From positions 1 to 36,021 of the forward strand of contig JAJTGY010000039.1 in NCBI GenBank assembly GCA_021298015.1: a stretch of 36,021 nucleotides of DNA. Reading direction: 5' to 3'. Within the stretch, counting starts at the first letter, position 1; every line of letters begins with the position of its first letter. Source of the stretch: Flammeovirgaceae bacterium (GTDB lineage: Bacteria > Bacteroidota > Bacteroidia > Cytophagales > Cyclobacteriaceae). The translations under genes and the position numbers were made by a program. Below, in pieces: positions 1 through 7,203 of this stretch. The notes beneath the pieces are model-generated. The model was not told where the DNA came from. It was given only the letters and a program-made list of their open reading frames with translations, and did not search any database.

Positions 1-1139
1 ATGATATACTTGGCTCGCTTTACCTTAAAGGCGTCCAGTTCGCTTTTCCAACTGGCGCGGATTTCATCGGCTGTTAATCCCTGGATGATCTGCTCTTTCA
101 ACTTGGGTGTGCCGGCCAGCGTGGTGAAATAATCGGTGAAGAATTTTTCTTTATCCGGAAAGTCGCGGTAGGCTTGTATGATCCACTCCAGATGAATATC
201 GGTGTGTGGCTTTTCTTTTCGGAAATCATACCCAAAACAAGCCTGATCCTGAAAAGGCGGCTTCTTGGCCATACCATCAATACTAATTGGGGTGAACTGA
301 AACGCCAGCTGGGTGAGAGCCGGGTGACCAACCATCTCAAAGGGATTCTGTGTTCCGCGTCCGACACTGAGTGCCGTTCCTTCAAACAAACAGGTAGTCG
401 GGTAGAGGGCAATTGCATGATCGTTTGGCAAGTTGGGCGAGGGCCGCACGATCAGGGGGTACGGTTGGTCATGTTTCCAAAACTGAACCGTGATGACTTC
501 CAGATCGCATTTCTTTCCCCCAGCCAGCCAGCCCTCTCCGTTAATCATGCGCGCCAGTTCACCCACGGTCATGCCGTGCACGATCGGTATCGGGTGCATG
601 CCCACAAACGATTTGTGCTCCGGCAGCAGTACCGGCCCGTCAATGTAGTGCCCGTTGGGGTTGGGCCGGTCGAGCACGACCAGTTTTTTCTTGTTTTCGG
701 CACACGCTTCCATCATATAGTGAAGGGAGCTGATGTACGTGAAGAAACGAGTGCCCACATCCTGTATATCGAAGATCACAACATCTACATCCGCTAACTG
801 GGCAGCCGTTGGTTTCTTATTGCTTCCGTAAAGCGATACAATCGGGATACCCGTTTTAGCATCTTTGCCATCGGAAATTTTTTCTCCGGCATCGGCTGTG
901 CCACGAAAGCCATGCTCGGGGGCATAGATTTTTTTGATGTTGACCTTCATGCTTATCAACAAATCAACCAGGTGAGCGTAGCCAACCACCGAGGTCTGGT
1001 TTACCAGCAGGCCCACTCGTTTGTCGCGGGTTTGTTCCACAATAAGGTCGAAGCGCTCGGCCCCCACTTTTACCACCGGCTGCGCGGCAGCCCAACCACC
1101 GGCCATCAATCCAACGATAAACAAACCAAGACGAATCAT
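1..1139 (-). CDS. namZ: Exo-beta-N-acetylmuramidase NamZ family (DUF1343/GH171), C-terminus cut by window edge
   Basis: Reading the minus strand from the ATG at 1139-1137 gives 379 codons with no stop up to base 1, so only the last residues are missing. Family signatures are plain: EHGFRG, FDIQDVGTRFFTY, LDRPNPNG and GMHPIPIVHGMTVGE. An N-terminal hydrophobic stretch ending in WAAAQ looks like a signal peptide, so the enzyme should be exported. Members of this family release terminal N-acetylmuramic acid from peptidoglycan fragments, which suggests cell-wall recycling or scavenging. It is divergent from the permease gene that starts at 1183, so the 43 bp between them must serve both. The family call is firm; the substrate is taken from the family, not seen here. 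Confidence 0.92.
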   Translation of the reverse strand, partial: MIRLGLFIVGLMAGGWAAAQPVVKVGAERFDLIVEQTRDKRVGLLVNQTSVVGYAHLVDLLISMKVNIKKIYAPEHGFRGTADAGEKISDGKDAKTGIPIVSLYGSNKKPTAAQLADVDVVIFDIQDVGTRFFTYISSLHYMMEACAENKKKLVVLDRPNPNGHYIDGPVLLPEHKSFVGMHPIPIVHGMTVGELARMINGEGWLAGGKKCDLEVITVQFWKHDQPYPLIVRPSPNLPNDHAIALYPTTCLFEGTALSVGRGTQNPFEMVGHPALTQLAFQFTPISIDGMAKKPPFQDQACFGYDFRKEKPHTDIHLEWIIQAYRDFPDKEKFFTDYFTTLAGTPKLKEQIIQGLTADEIRASWKSELDAFKVKRAKYI

Positions 1140-1182
1140 TTTCTTTACTTTGTCAATTGAGGTACCAAAATTAAGCCAAAGT

Positions 1183-2556
1183 TTGAACCTTTCGTATTTC
1201 ATTTCCAAGCGCATTCGCTCGGCCGCTCCCCACGGCTTTTCTTCGGCCATTCACCGCATTGCCGTTATGACCATTGCCCTGGGGCTGGCCGCAGCGCTGG
1301 TTTCGTTCCTCATCATGCTGGGTTTCCAAAAAACGGTAAAGGACAAAGTATTTGCCTTTAGTTCGCACCTGCTGGTGACTCGCTACACCCTAAGCAACGC
1401 CACCGAAGAGCAACCGTTTGACTTCCGGATCACGTTGTTTCAGAAACCCGATACGTTTCCGTTTGTGACGCGTGTTCAGCCTTTTGCGCACAAGGCCGGC
1501 TTGATCAAAACGGATGATGACGTGTTGGGCATCATCTTCAAAGGCATCAGCGACCGGCCAACGGGAGATGGGCTTCGCCAAAGCCTCGTGGAAGGGCGGT
1601 TCATTGCTTTTCAGGATTCTGCGGTTTCACGTGAAGTTATGCTCAGTCGCGTCATTGCCGACAAGATCAAGGCCAAGGTAGGCGATGCCATCATCATACA
1701 CTTCCTGCAAGATCCCCCGCGATCGCGAAGGCTCACCGTGGTGGGCATCTATGAAACCAACTTGTCTGATTATTTCGACAGCAAGCACGTGATTGGTGAT
1801 TTGAAACTGGTGCAGCAGCTCAACGGCTGGCGACCTTTTGAAGCCGGTGGGCTGGAGGTGCGCACGGATTTGGAGTATTTCCCCGCTGGTTTGCTTCGCG
1901 AGGTCGATTACGAGGCCTACTGGCAATATCACGTTTCACTTATTGATGAAGATCCCCAGCTTACGCCTCTGCAACGTCAGGTGGAGTATTGGCGTACCTG
2001 GTGGCGATACACGTTTGATTTTGATCGTGCTGCGCTGGACTATCAGGCAACGTTGATTGGACAATCGATGGACTTTGACCTGCGGCTGGAAACAGCCCGC
2101 GACAAATACATTCAGGTGTTTGAGTGGCTGGGATTAGTTGGCCGGCAGGTAAAACTCTTGCTGGTGATCATTCTGGTGGTCGTTTGTGTCAACATGATTT
2201 CGGTAGTGCTGATTCTGGTTATGGAACGCACACCCATGATTGGCATGCTCAAGGCGATGGGCGGCACGAATCGCCTGGTGCGGTCGGTGTTTATCTACAA
2301 TGGCGTGAGCCTGATTGTGAAAGGCCTGGCGTGGGGAAACGTCATTGGGCTTGGCATTTGCTATGTCCAAGATCGGTACCGTTTGCTTAAGCTGAACCCC
2401 CATGACTATTACATGGACTACGTGCCGGTTGACTGGCATTGGCTAACGATACTGGCGCTGAACGCGCTCACGCTGGCCGTGGTTACGCTGGTGCTCCTGG
2501 TGCCCACCGCACTCATTTCGCGCATTCACCCGATTCGGGCGATTAAGTTCGACTAA
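1183..2556 (+). CDS. ABC transporter permease of the LolC/LolE (FtsX-like) family, TTG start
   Basis: The product is a 457 aa inner-membrane permease: a short cytoplasmic lead with YFISKRI, a membrane segment near residues 25-48, a large periplasmic domain, then three segments near 325-347, 370-394 and 421-445. This is the LolC/E layout of lipoprotein-releasing transporters, and the start resembles Bacteroidota relatives that begin NLSYFIS. The open frame extends upstream to 1021, but that part lies inside the divergent muramidase gene, so TTG at 1183 is preferred; the next ATG, at residue 29, would remove part of the first membrane segment. No LolD-type ATPase gene is adjacent, which is common in this phylum. 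Its stop codon overlaps that of convergent msrB. Whether it moves lipoproteins or another substrate cannot be told from sequence alone. Confidence 0.88.
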   Translation: MNLSYFISKRIRSAAPHGFSSAIHRIAVMTIALGLAAALVSFLIMLGFQKTVKDKVFAFSSHLLVTRYTLSNATEEQPFDFRITLFQKPDTFPFVTRVQPFAHKAGLIKTDDDVLGIIFKGISDRPTGDGLRQSLVEGRFIAFQDSAVSREVMLSRVIADKIKAKVGDAIIIHFLQDPPRSRRLTVVGIYETNLSDYFDSKHVIGDLKLVQQLNGWRPFEAGGLEVRTDLEYFPAGLLREVDYEAYWQYHVSLIDEDPQLTPLQRQVEYWRTWWRYTFDFDRAALDYQATLIGQSMDFDLRLETARDKYIQVFEWLGLVGRQVKLLLVIILVVVCVNMISVVLILVMERTPMIGMLKAMGGTNRLVRSVFIYNGVSLIVKGLAWGNVIGLGICYVQDRYRLLKLNPHDYYMDYVPVDWHWLTILALNALTLAVVTLVLLVPTALISRIHPIRAIKFD

Positions 2557-2996
2557 TCGGCTACAAGTCGTATAGAAGCCGAGTTGATACAATAGCGCAA
2601 GCCCGTGGGTTCGGGCCCATCGGGAAAAACGTGCCCCAAATGAGCATCGCAAACGAGACAACAAACCTCTACCCGTGTCATGCCAAAACTCCTGTCCTGA
2701 TGGTAGGCAATCACATTTTCTTCGACCGGCTGCGTAAAGCTGGGCCAGCCGGTTCCGCTTTCAAATTTCACGCGCGCGTCAAACAAGTGAGTGCCGCAGC
2801 AGCGGCAGGCATACAAACCGGGTTCGTGTGCTTCGCAATACTCGCCCGTGAAGGCGCGCTCAGTACCTTTCTTTCGGGTGATGTAGAATTCATCCTCAGT
2901 AAGAAGATCTTTCCATTCCGCCTCGGATTTTTCCACTCTCCGGGGTGGTGTAAGCGGGCGACTGGTGTATGCCATAACGTCTTTCCAGGTGATCAT
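2553..2996 (-). CDS. msrB: Peptide-methionine (R)-S-oxide reductase MsrB
   Basis: This 147 aa protein repairs the R epimer of oxidised methionine. Counting from the ATG at 2996, two CxxC pairs (C64/C67 in CRCCG and C113/C116 in CLVCD) bind the structural zinc of the family, the catalytic cysteine is C136 in RYCINSAS, and GTGWPSF and HLGHVFPDGP are conserved. C54 in the EYCEAHEPG stretch could be the resolving cysteine. No export signal is visible, so it is probably cytoplasmic. An in-frame ATG at 3026 would add ten residues but comes within 9 bp of the divergent Fic gene; the 2996 start matches the usual family N-terminus better and has an AGGA upstream. The gene ends convergently with the permease gene. 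Confidence 0.93.
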   Translation of the reverse strand: MITWKDVMAYTSRPLTPPRRVEKSEAEWKDLLTEDEFYITRKKGTERAFTGEYCEAHEPGLYACRCCGTHLFDARVKFESGTGWPSFTQPVEENVIAYHQDRSFGMTRVEVCCLVCDAHLGHVFPDGPEPTGLRYCINSASIRLVAD

Positions 2997-3034
2997 GCTA
3001 ATTTGAGTCCTTTGAACTATTTTCACAGCGATTT

Positions 3035-4432
3035 ATGTCAAATCTAAAACAAGTTTTGGCCGAAATTGATTTGTTAAAGGCCAAATTAGATTCCCTACTC
3101 CCGATGAAAAGGGAGGACGAAGAGCGCCTTTGGAAGAAGTTTCGACTGGAGTGGAACTATAACTCAAATCATATCGAGGGAAATACCTTGACGTACGGGC
3201 AAACCGAGTTATTGCTAATTTTTGACAAGACTACGGGCGACCATGACATGCGCGAGTACGAGGAAATGAAAGCGCACGATGTGGCGATTAAAAAGGTAGT
3301 TGAATATGCGAACGACAAGTCAAGAGATTTGGCCGAAGCGGATATACGGGAGCTCAACAAGCTAATCTTAGTTCGGCCATTTTGGAGCGATGCGATAACA
3401 ACGGACGGTCAGCCCACACGCAAGTTGATTCAGCCAGGCGAATACAAAAAGCAGCCCAATTCAGTGAGACTTCAAAATGGGGAGATATTTCATTATGCTT
3501 CACCCGAAGAGACTCCGGCAAAAATGGAGCAGTTAATCCAATGGTACAGGCAAGTATCAACAGACGAAAAAATACATCCGGTTGAAGTTGCGGCCCGGCT
3601 TCATTACGATTTTGTAAGGATTCATCCCTTTGACGATAGCAATGGCAGGACCGCAAGATTGTTAATGAACTATGTATTATTGCGAGCAGGGTTTCCACCC
3701 GTGGTCATAAAAACAGACGACAAGAGATCATACTTAACTGCCCTTAACAGGGCAGACTCGGGTGACTTAGATTCTTTTATTTCCTATATTGGTAAGATGA
3801 GTTTATGGTCTCTTAACATGTCGTTGAAAGCTGTGCTCGGGCAAGACATTGGTGAGTTGGGTGATGTCGAGAAGGAAATCGAATTGTGGAATAAAGGCCT
3901 CAGGTCAAAGAAAGTACAACCTAAAAGCTGGTCTTCCTTATCACAATCGATTGATAGCGCTGGTAAGGCTATTCAAAGTTTGACAAAAAAGATCGAGTCT
4001 AAGTTTGGGCATCTTTCAGAAATCAAAGTTGAGATACTTATGTTTTCTGGATTTCATGACGCTAATCGAAAAGAGTCAAATGTCAACTTAAGAAACCTTG
4101 GAGTTTATTTTGATAGATTCTACGAGATGTTGAAATTACAGGATAAGAAGATCCGATCAAGTAAAATTGACGTGAATCTTCTAGATATTGTCAACAGTAT
4201 CACTTTGGTATATGTATTTGAAGGCTTTAGTAACAAAGGTGGCGATGTATTAGTTTACAGATTGCCGGTCCATATTTCTTTTGATAAGTTCACCTATTCT
4301 TTTGCGACCCAGCCTGAAGTTGTTTTGGAAAAGAGGTACTCTGACCCGTGGTTAGAGACTGACACCAGTTTACTCTCTGAGTATTGCCTAGCGAACATAT
4401 TCCAAGCGTTTAGAAGCCACGAGAAGTCATAG
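3035..4432 (+). CDS. Fic family protein (putative AMP transferase, class II)
   Basis: The 465 aa product has a Fic core at about residues 40-260. The active-site loop HPFDDSNGR (residues 197-205) keeps the catalytic His, the metal-binding acidic residue, Asn and Arg, but has Ser where Gly is usual. The inhibitory helix motif SNHIEGN lies at residues 44-50, upstream of the core, which makes this a class II Fic protein that is likely self-inhibited until relieved. Fic enzymes mostly transfer AMP to hydroxyl groups of target proteins. Residues 280-465 form a domain I do not recognise. The gene is visibly AT-richer than its neighbours, mostly in its second half, and has no partner antitoxin next to it. 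Recent transfer is plausible but unproven. The start lies 38 bp from the divergent msrB start. Confidence 0.9.
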   Translation: MSNLKQVLAEIDLLKAKLDSLLPMKREDEERLWKKFRLEWNYNSNHIEGNTLTYGQTELLLIFDKTTGDHDMREYEEMKAHDVAIKKVVEYANDKSRDLAEADIRELNKLILVRPFWSDAITTDGQPTRKLIQPGEYKKQPNSVRLQNGEIFHYASPEETPAKMEQLIQWYRQVSTDEKIHPVEVAARLHYDFVRIHPFDDSNGRTARLLMNYVLLRAGFPPVVIKTDDKRSYLTALNRADSGDLDSFISYIGKMSLWSLNMSLKAVLGQDIGELGDVEKEIELWNKGLRSKKVQPKSWSSLSQSIDSAGKAIQSLTKKIESKFGHLSEIKVEILMFSGFHDANRKESNVNLRNLGVYFDRFYEMLKLQDKKIRSSKIDVNLLDIVNSITLVYVFEGFSNKGGDVLVYRLPVHISFDKFTYSFATQPEVVLEKRYSDPWLETDTSLLSEYCLANIFQAFRSHEKS

Positions 4433-4439
4433 TTTCTCG
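4420..4439 (+). terminator. Weak stem-loop over the fic stop codon
   Basis: CGAGAA at 4420-4425 pairs with TTCTCG at 4434-4439 around an 8-nt loop that holds the end of the Fic gene; AATTTCC follows. The stem is only 6 bp and has no long U tract, so termination here is weak at best. Confidence 0.3.
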
Positions 4440-4447
4440 AATTTCCC

Positions 4448-4475
4448 TGTAACATCCTTAGCTTTCCCACGTCTA
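4448..4475 (+). promoter_or_regulatory. ECF-type promoter ahead of the sigma factor gene
   Basis: TGTAAC at 4448-4453 is separated by exactly 16 nt from CGTCTA at 4470-4475. An AAC-containing -35 and a CGTC-type -10 at this distance are hallmarks of promoters read by ECF sigma factors. It sits just upstream of an ECF sigma gene, so autoregulation is the natural reading. Transcription would begin close to 4482, leaving almost no leader for the ATG at 4488 and about 18 nt for the alternative ATG at 4500. Confidence 0.5.
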
Positions 4476-4487
4476 GCCCCTGTACGG

Positions 4488-5000
4488 ATGGATTTCCACA
4501 TGTTTGAAACCCGTGTTTTGCCCGTAAAAAACAAGCTTTTTCGCTTTGCCACCCGGTTGTTGGGTAGCCAGGAAGAAGCAAAAGACGTGGTGCAAGAGGC
4601 ATTAATAAAAGTGTGGAAAGGCCGCGAGCAGTTGAACGATGTGCAGAACCTGGAAGCCTGGTGCATGCGCATCGTCAAGAACTTGTCGCTCGATCGCCTC
4701 CGGAGTTCGCAGCGTAGGCCAGCCGATGGGCTGGACAGTCACGCGGATATCCGTCAGGAGTCGCTCACCCCGCACGAAACCACGGAGCTACAAGAAAGTA
4801 TGAAGCAGATTGAACAACTGATGAATGCCCTGCCTGATAAACAACGTCAGGTCATGCACCTGCGCGATATTGAGGGGTATAGCTACCAGGAGATCTGTGA
4901 GATTCTGGAGATTGACATGAGCCAGGTGAAAGTAAGTTTATTCCGCGCCCGCCAGGCCGTGCGCGACCAACTGATTAAAATGAATGCGTATGGACTCTAA
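4488..5000 (+). CDS. RNA polymerase sigma factor, ECF subfamily
   Basis: This 170 aa protein has the two domains of an ECF sigma factor: region 2 near residues 10-80 (with EEAKDVVQEALIKVW, the core-binding and -10 recognition part) and region 4 near 105-165 (LPDKQRQVMHLRDIEGYSYQEIC, the -35 recognition helix-turn-helix). There is no region 3, as expected. It is the first gene of a run that continues with a membrane-anchored partner, three DUF4252 genes and an ABC exporter. ATG at 4500 (MFETRVLP) is a credible alternative start, because relatives often begin there and it would leave a normal leader after the ECF promoter at 4448. It likely directs transcription of its own cluster; other targets are unknown. 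Confidence 0.95.
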   Translation: MDFHMFETRVLPVKNKLFRFATRLLGSQEEAKDVVQEALIKVWKGREQLNDVQNLEAWCMRIVKNLSLDRLRSSQRRPADGLDSHADIRQESLTPHETTELQESMKQIEQLMNALPDKQRQVMHLRDIEGYSYQEICEILEIDMSQVKVSLFRARQAVRDQLIKMNAYGL

Positions 5001-5505
5001 ACACGTGGAGGCCTTACTGGAAAAGTACTGGAATGGTGACACATCACTGGAGGAAGAGGCTCAATTGCGCGCCTTTTTCGCTCAGGGCGATGTGCCGGCT
5101 TCGCTGCAATCGGCAGCCAGCCTGTTTCGGTACTTTCAGCAAGAGCAGCAAAAAAAATTAGCGCCATCGTTTGACGCGCGTGTAACAAAATCAATTCGCC
5201 AGCGTCAGGGAGGAAAGATTATTCGCATGGTGAATTTGGTTAATGTCGCCCGAATTGCAGCCGGAGTGCTGGTGATTGTGGCTGCCGGCTACCTGATTCG
5301 CCAGGAGGTGAGTAAGATGTACCCGGAAGATACCTACAGCGACCCCAAGGTGGCGTTTGAGGAAACGAAGAAAGCCCTGATGATGATTTCGAAGAGTTTC
5401 GGAAAGGCGCAGCAGGAAGCGGGTAAGATCAAGATGTTTAATGAAGCAGAAGAAAAAATTCAAAGCCCCAAGGCAGACAATACAGAACAGAAAGCAAGTA
5501 TTTAA
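4990..5505 (+). CDS. Membrane-anchored sigma-factor partner (putative anti-sigma)
   Basis: The product (171 aa from ATG 4990; another in-frame ATG lies at 4984) starts with a short acidic helical region, MDSKHVEALLEKYWNGDTS, followed by a membrane helix near residues 86-104 (VARIAAGVLVIVAAGYLI) and a charged C-terminal part. The gene overlaps the end of the sigma gene by 11 nt. A cytoplasmic N-terminus, one membrane span and an outside tail next to an ECF sigma gene is the standard anti-sigma arrangement, though no zinc-binding anti-sigma motif is visible. The role is therefore inferred from position and layout. If correct, the C-terminal tail would sense an envelope state and release the sigma factor. 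Confidence 0.7.
   Translation: MDSKHVEALLEKYWNGDTSLEEEAQLRAFFAQGDVPASLQSAASLFRYFQQEQQKKLAPSFDARVTKSIRQRQGGKIIRMVNLVNVARIAAGVLVIVAAGYLIRQEVSKMYPEDTYSDPKVAFEETKKALMMISKSFGKAQQEAGKIKMFNEAEEKIQSPKADNTEQKASI
5181..5208 (+). promoter_or_regulatory. Possible second ECF-type promoter inside the anti-sigma gene
   Basis: TGTAAC at 5181-5186 is followed after 16 nt by CGTCAG at 5203-5208, matching the spacing and most bases of the promoter at 4448. It would drive the DUF4252 and transporter genes without the sigma gene. A single match inside a coding region can be chance. Confidence 0.25.
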
Positions 5506-5532
5506 CACCAAGACAATCAAAAAAACACGGAT

Positions 5533-6075
5533 ATGAAAAAGATAGTAATCGGAATGATGTTGCTGGCCCTGTCGGTGGCCGCGCAGGCCCAGGGCGATGC
5601 CATCGCGAAGTTTTTCAACAAGTATCAGAACGATGAGTCGTTCACCCAGGTAACGGTGAGCAGCAAAATGTTCAACCTGTTCACCAACATGGACGTTGAG
5701 AAGCCGGAAGATAAAGAGGTACTGGACGCCATCAGCAAGCTTAAGGGATTGAAAGTGCTGGTAAAGGAGGAGGCGCGCAATGCCCGCGAGTTATACAAAG
5801 AGGCGTATTCCATGATTCCCGCAAATCAGTATGAAGAACTCATGTTTATGCGCGACAAAGACAAGGACATGAAGTTTTACATTCGCGAAACCAGCCCCGG
5901 CAAAATCAGTGAGTTGGTCATGATTATGGGTGGAAATGAAGAATTTATGATCATGAGCATCTTTGGCGAGATTGATCTGAAACAAATCAGCAAGATTGGC
6001 CGTAAAATGGACATCGATGGGCTGGATGAGCTGGAAAAAATCGATGATGGCAAAAGCAAAAAGAATGACGAGTAA
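5533..6075 (+). CDS. DUF4252 protein, first of three
   Basis: This 180 aa protein begins with a clear signal peptide (KIVIGMMLLALSVAAQAQ), so it is exported, probably to the periplasm. The rest is rich in charged residues and fits DUF4252, a family found mainly in Bacteroidota with no known activity. Visible features are an acidic and lysine-rich stretch KPEDKEVLDAISKLKGLKVLV and a C-terminus ending in GKSKKNDE. It lies 27 bp after the anti-sigma gene and is followed by a strong hairpin, so its transcript level could differ from that of the genes behind it. The DUF4252 assignment comes from overall pattern recognition. Confidence 0.85.
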   Translation: MKKIVIGMMLLALSVAAQAQGDAIAKFFNKYQNDESFTQVTVSSKMFNLFTNMDVEKPEDKEVLDAISKLKGLKVLVKEEARNARELYKEAYSMIPANQYEELMFMRDKDKDMKFYIRETSPGKISELVMIMGGNEEFMIMSIFGEIDLKQISKIGRKMDIDGLDELEKIDDGKSKKNDE

Positions 6076-6095
6076 TTCCTAGATCAGGTTTAGAT

Positions 6096-6125
6096 GCCGG
6101 GCCGCCCCGCAAGGGGCGGCCCGGC
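6096..6125 (+). terminator. Perfect 13-bp GC hairpin with GCAA loop between DUF4252 genes
   Basis: Bases 6096-6108 pair perfectly with 6113-6125 around the GNRA-type tetraloop GCAA (6109-6112); 12 of the 13 pairs nearest the loop and base are G-C apart from none mismatched. The following bases are TTATTGACC, not a long U run. It may be an attenuating terminator or an mRNA-stabilising 3' end for the first part of the operon. Confidence 0.6.
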
Positions 6126-6154
6126 TTATTGACCGGCAAAAATTTAATACGCAC

Positions 6155-6646
6155 ATGAAAAAATTGATATTCCTCTTCATAACCGCTTCTTTCAGCGTGG
6201 CGTCACAAGCGCAAAGCGATTCGTACCAGGCATTGCGAAACCATTTCATCGATAAACCCGATGTACACGCGTTCAGCATGAGCGGCCTGCTTTGCCGCAT
6301 GGCCGTTGGTTTTATGGCACCCGAGGAGAGTGTTCTCCGGCAGGCCATGCGCGATATCAAACACATTCGCTTTATGGTTATCCCGAAAGAGGAATTTACC
6401 CGCCAACAACTCAGCGTGAAAGGGTTCCGCCAGGTCTTGCAGAAAGATGGTTTTGAAATGCTCGCGCACGTGCGTGATAATGGCGATGATGTGAGCTTCC
6501 TGCTGCGTGAAGAAGGGAAAGATAAAAAGAAGCGCTACTTTTTGGTGATTGAGGAAAGTGATGAGATGGTGGCGATCGAAATGAAGGGCTTTATCGACCC
6601 TGAAATTTTTAAAGACGAGAAGAACAAAATTGCGTTGAACTACTAA
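6155..6646 (+). CDS. DUF4252 protein, second of three
   Basis: This 163 aa exported protein has a signal peptide ending SVASQAQ. The segment IKHIRFMVIPKEEFTRQQL corresponds to the GLKVLVKEEARNARELY segment of the preceding gene, and the later VSFLLREEGKDKKKRYFLVIEE to its FYIRETSPGKISELVMI, so the two are divergent paralogues. It follows the strong hairpin at 6096-6125 by about 30 bp, and its stop overlaps the next start (TAATG), so it is translated together with the third DUF4252 gene. Function unknown. Confidence 0.8.
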   Translation: MKKLIFLFITASFSVASQAQSDSYQALRNHFIDKPDVHAFSMSGLLCRMAVGFMAPEESVLRQAMRDIKHIRFMVIPKEEFTRQQLSVKGFRQVLQKDGFEMLAHVRDNGDDVSFLLREEGKDKKKRYFLVIEESDEMVAIEMKGFIDPEIFKDEKNKIALNY

Positions 6647-7197
6647 TGAAACGCTTTCTGACCATAGCTTTCCTTCTGGCCTTGCCGTGGAGTACGGTTG
6701 CTCAAACGAAAACGACCCAATCGTTGAGCGAGCGATATGAGGATTCCAAAGCTGCGTTTTTCTACAAGAATACGCTGCGGATGATCAATCAGACGGAGGA
6801 CAAAGAGTTTGATGAGCTAATCGATGGAATTGAAAAGGCGAAACTGGTCATCATTGACAAGTCCCAAAATTTTAAAGAAAGCGACTACAAGACGATCACC
6901 ACCGACTATATGAAAGAGTCGTTTGAGCCGGCTATGACCAGTCGTTCGCAGGGCCGTAGCTTTGATGTATATGTGAAGGAGTCAGGGGGCAAGACCAAGG
7001 GTATTGTTGTACTGGTTAACGATTCGTCAACCTTGTACGTGCTGGATATTGTGGGTTCCCTGGCATTGGGTAAAGTGGTGGGTGCGTTTGATAAGCTCAA
7101 CGAGACCAGCGATGTTGCCAAGATGATAACGGACTTCAAAGGCCGCAATGATAAAAAGAACAAGCGCAAAGAGGATGAAGAGGGCGATGATCATTAA
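6646..7197 (+). CDS. DUF4252-like protein, third of three
   Basis: The 183 aa product has a signal peptide (FLTIAFLLALPWSTVAQ) and a very charged C-terminus of Lys, Asp, Glu and His ending EEGDDH. The middle part IEKAKLVIIDKSQNFKESDY lines up with the equivalent stretch of the two genes before it, but it is the most divergent of the three. The start overlaps the previous stop by one base and the ABC ATPase begins 6 bp after its stop, tying the exported proteins to the transporter in one transcript. Function unknown; a periplasmic or surface role is inferred from the signal peptide. Confidence 0.75.
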   Translation: MKRFLTIAFLLALPWSTVAQTKTTQSLSERYEDSKAAFFYKNTLRMINQTEDKEFDELIDGIEKAKLVIIDKSQNFKESDYKTITTDYMKESFEPAMTSRSQGRSFDVYVKESGGKTKGIVVLVNDSSTLYVLDIVGSLALGKVVGAFDKLNETSDVAKMITDFKGRNDKKNKRKEDEEGDDH

Positions 7198-7203
7198 CCC
7201 CGC

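Noticed and set aside
174-797. 207-codon plus-strand open frame
   Set aside because: It is antisense to the muramidase gene, which has clear family motifs; the plus-strand product has none.
1021-1182. Upstream extension of the LolC/E-like permease
   Set aside because: It lies within and antisense to the start of the muramidase gene, and its residues do not look like part of the permease.
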